A stretch of 16,391 bases of DNA, taken from assembly GCA_031279305.1 (NCBI GenBank), contig JAITIS010000005.1, positions 1-16,391 on the forward strand. The letters run 5' to 3'. The notes beneath the pieces were generated by a model. That model had not been told where the DNA came from and ran no database searches. It saw only the letters and a program-made list of their open reading frames with translations. The DNA comes from Candidatus Margulisiibacteriota bacterium. Its GTDB lineage: Bacteria > Margulisbacteria > Termititenacia > Termititenacales > Termititenacaceae. The translations under genes were made by a program, and so were the position numbers. Numbering within the stretch: position 1 is the first letter of the stretch; the number at the start of each line of letters is the position of its first letter. Positions 5,152-14,100 of this stretch are shown in pieces.

Positions 5152-8100
5152 ATGCGCAGGCTGTTTATTCTGTTGGCGGTTCTTCTGGCTCTGGCTCCGG
5201 CGGAATTAAAGCCGGTTACCCTGCGGGAACTACCGGAGCATATGCGCTCCTACAAAAATTATATCGTGGTGATGGTGCACGGTATGGGCGGCAGCGCGGC
5301 GGTTTGGGATGACCTAAAAAACCGTTTGAGCGAGCTGGTTGGCGATCCGGATTTTGCGACGCATTTGTACGCTTATTCTCTGGAAGAGCCGTACGCCGCC
5401 TACTACGGCAACGCGGCCGAACTGGGCGACCGCCGCAATGAGCATAACTGGTTAAGCCGGGCTAGACAGGAATTTGCCGCCGCCCATCCCGGTCTGCCGG
5501 CGGAAAAAATACCGCGGAAATTTATTCTTTTAACCCATAGTATGGGCGCTCTGGCCGCGCGCTCTTACATATATTCCGATACCCTAGCCGCTTCCCGCGT
5601 CAAACCTGAAGAATTTTCCGCGGGCTTTTACCAGAACGACGTCAAAAAAACCGTGTTCATCTCGCCGACCCACCGCGGCTCCAGTATGGCGGATTTTATT
5701 TTCTATTATATGGCTTCGGACAGCGGCTACCATTTTGGCGCGAGCGGACTTTTGCGCCGGCTGCTGGAGACTTTTGGCCAGCAGACGGATGATTTTTCGT
5801 CCTATGCCGCCTCCCGCGCCGCGCCGCCGGCGGGACAAGAATTGCCGGTCATCAATGAAATAGCTTTCCGGGAAGAAGATCTTAAAAATTATCTAGTGGA
5901 GTTTATCAAAGCGGATTTTGCCGCAACCGCGGAGGAAAAAGCGGTCTTGCGGGCCGCGGCGCGGGAAAAGGCCGATCAAAAATTGCAGGCCGAGCTTAAA
6001 GATCGGCTTTTTGAATATGCCAAGGTGGATGCTGCCGCCGGTCAACAGGCGCCTTTATTTACCGGCGGCTGGTTTAAGGAGCAGGTCAGGCAGGCTTCGG
6101 TTTTTACGCTGGAAAAAATGGCCGACGCGCTCTACGCCGGTTATGCGGAATTGCGCGGACAAACCGACAATCTCAGCGATGCGCTGGATTACGCGCGGAA
6201 TTTTGATGTGCAAAAACTCTGGGACGAGCAGAAAGAAAAAATCAACGCCCAGCTGGGCGAACAAGGCTATTCATTTTTATTCCAGATCAGAGTTGATAAA
6301 AACTGGCCGTCCGGTTATGTGCCGGCCGTCAAGCTGACCTATCAGCGTTGGGACAATATTTCTCTGGACTGGGACGCGGCTCTGGCGGAATTATGGAAAA
6401 CGCTGGACGAGTATCGCTTCAGCGTGAAGCTGACCAAAGATATTGAGTATGACACTTCGCTGGCCGATCTGCGGGACAAGGCTGGAATGCTGGCCGAGCT
6501 GTACACGCCGCTGCCCAGACTTTTTCAGGTGATCTCCGAGCTGGACACGGCCCCGCTTTTTACTTTTCCCTCGACCAGGGTTTTGCTGGAGGTCAATAAT
6601 TACTGTTCGGCCAACGCGGTGAAAGAACTGCTGGATTTTTTGCTGGTCAATTTCTTTCAAAAAAAAGCCCTGGAAGAAGGCGCGCTGCCTTCGCTTTTGA
6701 GCGGCGATCCGGTAACTTCTATTTTGAATGCTGCGGATTTGCCGGAAGTTTATGATCCGGTGGCTTTTCGCAATGTGCTCGGCCGCGGCGGAGTGGCTTT
6801 TGACCGCCGCCGCACCGCACAGTACAATCAGTTTTTTTACGGCGACCTGCCGGCTTTGCAGGGCGCGGCGCGGGAGGCGCAGGCTCTGTCCGGGTTTTTT
6901 TCTTTTCTCACGGCCAACGGCTATCAGCTGAAACTGCTGACTTCTCAAGAATACCGCGGTCTGCCCAGCGGTGAGGCCAGATTAAGCGCTCTGGCTTTGA
7001 GCTACGCGCGCGGCGTGTTTACCAAAGAGGGCGACGGCGCGGTAGATATTGACAGTTTGCAGGGGCGGAATATCCCGGTTCTCGCCGCGGCGAAAAATTA
7101 TTACAAGACTTTTGACACGCCGGCTTTGAGCAATTATTTTGACCGCGGCTTTGCCGAGGACACTATCCGCGCGGAAGCGGCCTGCGCGCTGGTCGAGCTG
7201 TCTTTCAGCCTTTTTGGCGGCACTACGCCGCCCTATGTGCGCGGCGCGATCCGTCTAGCGCCGCTTTTTAATTTTGTGGCACAGATTGTCAGCCATCAAG
7301 AAGAATTATTGCGCGATTTTGACGCGCACCGCTCTATGCTGCAATCCGCAAATTCTTTGCCTTTGCTGAAGCAGGCGCTCTATGACGCGCCGCTTTTGGT
7401 CTTGCACGCTGTTTGCACGGTTTCCGGCAATGAGACCGCGCCTCTGGAACAAGAAGCTCTGCAGGAACCGACCGTGCCAGGACAGGAAAGCACCACTGTG
7501 CCCCTGCGCCGCACAGACAGCCTGTATTATCTGCCGGTCGCTTACAATGTCCAAGCGCCTAAAATCAGGCTGCAAGCCGAACTGTATGATTTTGCTCCGC
7601 AGCTGGCTAAAGTCGAATATTCCTTTAATTTTGCGCCTTTTACGGAAGCTGAGACAGATGAATGGGGTATGGTCGCGCTGCCGGATTTTTCCGTGGCGGA
7701 AGGCCAGAATATTATCGCTTTTCGCTCGGCCAATTGTCTGGGACAGACCAATACCCAGTATTTGCGGATCATCCGCTCCAGCACGCCGCTTTTGGCCTCC
7801 GAGCTGTATCCGGCTCCGCAGGCCGCGGTCGGCACCGGCAATCTCACGCTCAGCGCGCTTTTTTATAACGCGCAGTTCATCTCCAATAATATCGAAGTTT
7901 CTTCTGTCGAAACCGTGCGGGTGGACGGCGAGGAGCTAGGCGCAGATCGTTATATCATCACGCGCGGTTCCAATCATATTTACCGGAATTTTCTAAAGCT
8001 GGAGATTCCGGTGAGCCTGAACGCCGGTCGGCATACAGTGACCCTGCGGGCTAAAGATACTTACGGCCACCAGAGCCAGACAAACTGGTTTTTTGAGGTG

Positions 8101-11100
8101 GACTTGTCCCCGCCGGAAATCCTGCTGGCCGGAGCGCTTGCTGTGCAGCCCGGACGGGATATAGAATTAAATTATATTTTGTCCGATGCTCAGTCCGCCG
8201 CCTTGCAGGATTTGCAGATTGTTCTGCGCAAAGATGACCGGATCATCTGGACTAAAGATTATCCATTGGCCGGCGCCGGCCCCCAGCAGGAAATAATCAC
8301 CAGCTTAAATCCGCTGGCGGACGGAGAGTACACGGTGGAGATCGCCTGCTCGGATTTAGCCGGCAACCGCACGTTTAGCGTCGGCGCTTTGTTTATTGAT
8401 TCCACTCCGCCAGAAGTGGGCTTGGTTTTTGACGATCGCCTAAGTTTCTCCAGTCCGCCGGCCGTGTTTACTGTAACCGCCAGCGAAGAAATTTCCGGCC
8501 AGATCATTTTGTGCGAGCCAAAACTAAATGTGCGCGTGCCGCTCGAACTGGAGCCATCCGCCGGGATTTATACCGCCGCGGTCAGCGCGCAGGGTCTGCC
8601 GGATGGATTTTATATAGTGTCGGTGCTGGCCGTTGACGCAGCCGGCAATAGCACGGAAAAAACTTTTGGCGAATTTCTAGCAGACAGCACCGGGCCGCAG
8701 ATTTCAGGATTGTATGCCGAGCCGGCCGTGCTAAATCGCCATAATGCTTACCGTGCGAAAATACACATCAGCATTCTGGAGGACGCCGGGCTGCCAGAGG
8801 CGGAATTACTGCATAAATCCACGGGACGGATAGTATACCGTGCCGCGCTGGACGAACAGCATAAAACTTTAGATCTATCTGCCGCTTATTATTTGCCGGG
8901 CGCCTATCTGATCAGGGTGACAGCTAGGGACGCTCTGGGCAATAGGACCATTCGTGCTTGCGAAATTATTAAAGACGGCCTCGCACCGGAAATCAGCGCG
9001 CCGGAGGAAAATGCGCCGGTAGGCGGACTGACTCTGATCACCGGCAAAGTCTCGGATGCGGACTGGACGAACGCGCAGGATTTTGAATCTTACGCGCTTT
9101 ACTGGGCCGAAGGCTTCCGCGCCCTGCCTGCCGATCTGCGTGAACTGGATACTCAATGGCAGTCCGCCGGACTGGAAACACCTTATATCAACCGCGGCAC
9201 GGCGGCCGCTAAAAATATTTCTTACCGAGCAGCGCCGGAAACCGCGCTTTTGGGCTGGTGGGACGCCGCGCAGCTGCCCGCCGGGGCCTATACCCTGCTT
9301 TTGGTTTCCGCGGAAAAAGGTCTGGGTATTTCCGCTGGCCTTGTCCGGCACGTTTTCGTCGAGCCGGCCGGGGAAAATAAATTGAGCATACACATTGTTC
9401 CGAATTTTCCGGCTGAAGTGGATTATGCACTGAGCCGGAATGTTACATTCAATATCCTGAATAACGGCGCCACCGCCAACATCAGCGCGGAAATACTGGA
9501 CAAATACGGCAAGGTGGTGAAACATAGTTTCTGGCCGGAGGCGCCGGGACTGGTTTACAGCGGACGCCCGCTAGAGATTTCCGACGGCGCGTATTTATGG
9601 CAGGCGGACGGCTGGCATTTGCTTCTGGCCGCGGCGGAAGACTGTTCATTTAATATTCTTTTAAGCGGCGTGGATAGCGTGCATTCAGCGGAACTGCCGT
9701 ACAGCTTTGGCTCCGCTGTTTTGCAGTTAAGCGGCGAACTGGCCGCCGGGGAAACTAAAGAGATCATTTTTAACACGCAGGCCACTAATCTGTACATCAA
9801 TGCGGAAAAAAATAATTCCAGCGCGGTCTGGCTGCGGCTGGGCGCCGGAGCCTATACGCCGTATGCCGGCAGTTATGCGCTGGCTTTGACCGGCAGCGCC
9901 GGCCAGCTGGCTCTGGGCTGGGACGGCCGGCTGGACGCCGGCGGTTATGCCGACAGCGGAGAATACACCCTGCGGCTCTTGGCTTCCGGTCTGGCTGGCG
10001 GAGTCTGCCGGGCTGCAGTCACTTTCAATATTGCCACGCCTTTTACGGTTTTGAACAAAGCCCAGTCGCCGGCGGACGGCATTTTTGACACTTTTGGCGA
10101 AATCAATAAAATCACTTTTGCTTACACGGCCAATAAAGACAGCTACTTAAGCGCGGCTATTCTAGCCGGCTCAGGAATCACAGTGTCTGTTCTGCCGGAG
10201 CAAAAAATTTTCGGTTCAGAAACGACAGCTTATCTGAGCTGGGGCGGCGGTTATCCGCAGTTTACCAGCGGCCAGAAATTGGTCAGCGGAGATTACCGCG
10301 CCGTGCTGTGCCTGCGCTCCGCCGACGGAGAGCGTAAAACCTTGGATTATCCGAATATTCGGATTAAGAATAACAGCAGCGGTTCTCTGGCTAGGCTGGA
10401 TCCTCCGGGTGAGACAATGTTATTCAATGGCACTCCGGTGCGCGCGGTGACCGGCTCCTCGGAGTATTACTGGTCGGCGCGCGGCGAAGGCACCTACACC
10501 GTGCCTAAAACTTTTTCTTACGAGCTGGGCGTCTCCGGTATGCAGGCCGTGACCGCCGCGCCGTTTGTGCCTTTCGCGGGGCTGTATCACCGGGGCTTTG
10601 ATAGAGTGAAATTAAAAGTGGAAGTTTCTTATAGATGGAATATTGACTATCACGCTGTGGATGTTCAGTACACAAGACAGGCCGACCAGATAGATATTTT
10701 TGATTTTCAATTTACGCCCGGCAAACAAGAAATTTCTCAGGCAGGCTCTTCCAGCTATATGCACAAACCCGCGGATAGAAAATTTGATGGCTTCGGCACA
10801 GACTGTATAACGGTGACGATTAAAGATTTGCAGGGTGTAATTTTATACACTAGAAAAATTGACAACACCGAATATTTTAATGATTTGGCCTGCAATGGAG
10901 CGTTTCAAGTCAATGTCAGAGCCGTGCCTTGGCGTATCAATAACCATTGTTATAACCAAAGTTTTATCACTATAAAAATGCTTGACGACATCAAATACTC
11001 CCGCTTGACCAACCGCTACTACGCTTGGTACGGCTACGTGAACAAATATTATCCGCTGGAATTTGATTTTACCGCTATGCGCGATGATTTAGGCAAGCTA

Positions 11101-14100
11101 GGTTTTGTGCCGAGCAGTTATTTTCTGAATGGCCTAAACAGCGTTACTTTGAATGCCCTGCTTAAAGAAAGTTACCCGCAGGTTTTGAGCGCGGACACCG
11201 CCGAACAAAACCAGAGTATTATCGAAGCCCTGCAAAAAACTAATGTGCTGTACGAGAGCATTCCCGCCCTCGATGATAGTTATTACAATTATCTGGACGA
11301 CGAATACTGCGAATTTATCCCAATGACTTTTGGCCTGACGCATTTTGTGACGGACAATATACTTCCTTCGGCCAATATGCCGGCGCTGGTGCGCGTATAC
11401 TCGGATTATCTAGTGACGGCCAGCATACCTTGGCCGGCGACCGAGGAGTTTATCCAGAGCGCAGAAAACAGCGCCAAAAAACTAATCGATAATCTGAGCG
11501 CCGCGCGGGATATTGATCTGGTTGATTATGGCGCGCTGCCCAAAATATTTGAGAGACAGTCCATTGATTTTGGCGGGCTGGGCTCAAGCCGGCTGCTGGT
11601 GCCGGCCGCGCTGGGCAAGAAAGGCCGTTATCAAAAAGAGCTGTCTGTTCTGGCCGCTGGTCTGCCGAAAAATGTAGACCGCAATTCTCTGCATTTTACG
11701 CTCTTAAAAGCGCCGGATGATGTGCGGATCAGCTTTGACAACGGTTTGTCTGATGCCGCTTATGCTTCTTCGGCCAGCGTCGTCGCGCATTATGCCGCGG
11801 AGATTGCCGGCAATATTTTTGCCTGGTCGACGGAACAGGATTTCTTCCTCAAAAACGGCGTAATCGACAGCCCGCCTCTGCGCTTCAATGCGTACGGCTA
11901 CGCGCCGGACTCCGGACGTCTGCCAATTTATGAGGCTTATTTTGCCGCGTTAAACCGCCGCGCGGATCTGCCTGCCCAGAATATCACGCCTATTGATTAT
12001 TACACTTTTCTGGAGCGGGATTATTATAATCCGCGTTCCGGCTACACGCTCAACCCCAATCTGGATTTTGAACGCTGGACAGTGCAGGTTTATGACCAGA
12101 CCGGCCGCCCCAATCAAGACCTCTCCGTGACGGATGTCACTTTAAGCAACACGGACCTCTGGCAGAATAGCTTTAAGGTCAAACTAAAACTGGATGCGGT
12201 GGAAAAGCGCTATGTGCGGATCGAAGGTGCTGCCGCGGGCGACTATGAGCTGCTGTATTCTGACGGCGATAAGTGGCTGACTATTTGCACCGGCAATCCG
12301 GCCGAAGGACATTTGGGCTGGTGGGATGTGACTATGCTCAACGGCAGTTACACGCTGGCATTGAAAGTGCACGCTCCGGACGGCGCTTATTCGCTGGCCA
12401 AACAGGATGTGTATGTCGGCAAACTTTTCAAGTCCGGGGACAGCAGCGAGGCCAACCGGCTGGTCAGCAGTCCCTATCAGCGCACGGCGGTTTATTTTCA
12501 TCCGCGGTCTTACGCGGAGGATAAATTTATCACTGTTTCCCCGGTGAGACTGCGCGAGCTTAAACTGCAGAGCCAGCCAGAGCTTTACACGCTTGGCCCG
12601 ATCGCAGAAATACTGCCGCACGGCTCCAGTTTCCCGGATGCGGACAAACGTCCGACAGTGGTGTTCCGCTACAGCGCGGAGGATTTGGCGGAAATGCAGG
12701 GTCGGGGCGTGGACATTGCCAGACTGGGGCTTTATTACATCAATGAAGCCGGCGCGTTAGAGCGGGCTAACAGTGAAATAATCAAAACGGATTACGGTCT
12801 GGAAATCTGGACTGTGCTGAGCCATTTTTCTCCCTATGCTGTGCTAGCCGGCGAGGTGCCGGAACAGCCGACTTTCAATGTGTTTTTGAGCGATTTGCAG
12901 ACGCGCAGGTTAAAAATATTTGGCCGCGCCAGACCGGACAGCGAGCTGGAAATATATCTGGACGACGATGCCTATCTGGGCGACCGGGACGGCGAAAATA
13001 TTATAGATACGCTGGCGGTGACCACGGATATTTCTGCCTGGGTGTTTGACCGCCGCGGCTGGAATGAAAATTATGCGGACAAACTGTCACCGGCAGAACA
13101 GGCTAAAATCGCGGAGGCTAGGGAGCTTTTGCGAGAAATGTATCTGGCCGCGCTGGCGGATAATCAAGCCGCGGAACAAGAGTTTGCCAGACAGTACGCG
13201 CTTTTGATCACCGATGATCAGGAGCGGGCGGAGCTGATCCGCGCTTTTCTGGTCGCCAATAACCGCGCGGAAATTATTACTGCCAATTCTGGCGTGGCTT
13301 TACAGGATGATGTGGAATTAAAACTGGGAATTTCCGCTCCTGCTTTGAATATGTATCTGCCGGAGCGGCTGGAAATTATTTTACGCAAATCTTTTCCGGT
13401 GCTAAGCGGCCATCCAGCGCGGATTTTCCGGCTGAACTCTGACGCGCGCGGTTATTTTGCCTCTGAACTGCCGCTGGACGCGCCAACCGCCAGCATTTAT
13501 GTCACTTACGTCTTGACCGGCAATATTCAAAACAGGCCGGTTGCCAGGCTGGATTTTGCAGAAGACCCGGAAGCTCCGTCTTTTGTGGAGGTGGCGCTCG
13601 ACAGTTTTTTTCTTAACAGCCAGTCAAAAGAAGGCGCGTCTGTCCGGGTGCGTTTGAGCGAAGAAGCCAAGCTGTTGATCTACTGTTACAATACCGCGGG
13701 AGAGTTGCTTGACCTCAGGCATCAGAACGTTTTTTTAACCAGCCATACTCTGAACTTAAAGCCGGCCGACGAAGGCGCGTATTATTATGTGCTGGAACCG
13801 ATAGACCCGGCGGGTAATTTGGGGCAGGCTTATGGTTTTGCGCTGACTGTTGATTATACGCCGCCGTCTCCCGCAGAAATAACCCTGCCGGCTTATATCA
13901 ATCCCTGCCTGGCAGACTTGAAAGATCTGGTAAAAGTCGGCGAAAATATTGTGACTTATTCCATCGAGATTGCGGACTGGGAAATAGTTTCCGGCGCTTA
14001 TGCGCAGCGTGGGTATCCTTATGCGCTGACCGCCGCGGATGCCGCCGGAAACACTGCGGTTTTTGCTGGAATAGTCACGGTAGACACCACCGCTCCGGTT

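Noticed and set aside
6391..6948. Long open frames antisense to or in another frame of the giant gene (for example 6391-6948, 8875-9525, 14714-15202)
   Set aside because: Their translations are rich in Arg, Gln and His with no domain pattern, as expected for shadow frames of a GC-biased coding sequence; the giant frame has a signal peptide and recognisable domains throughout.
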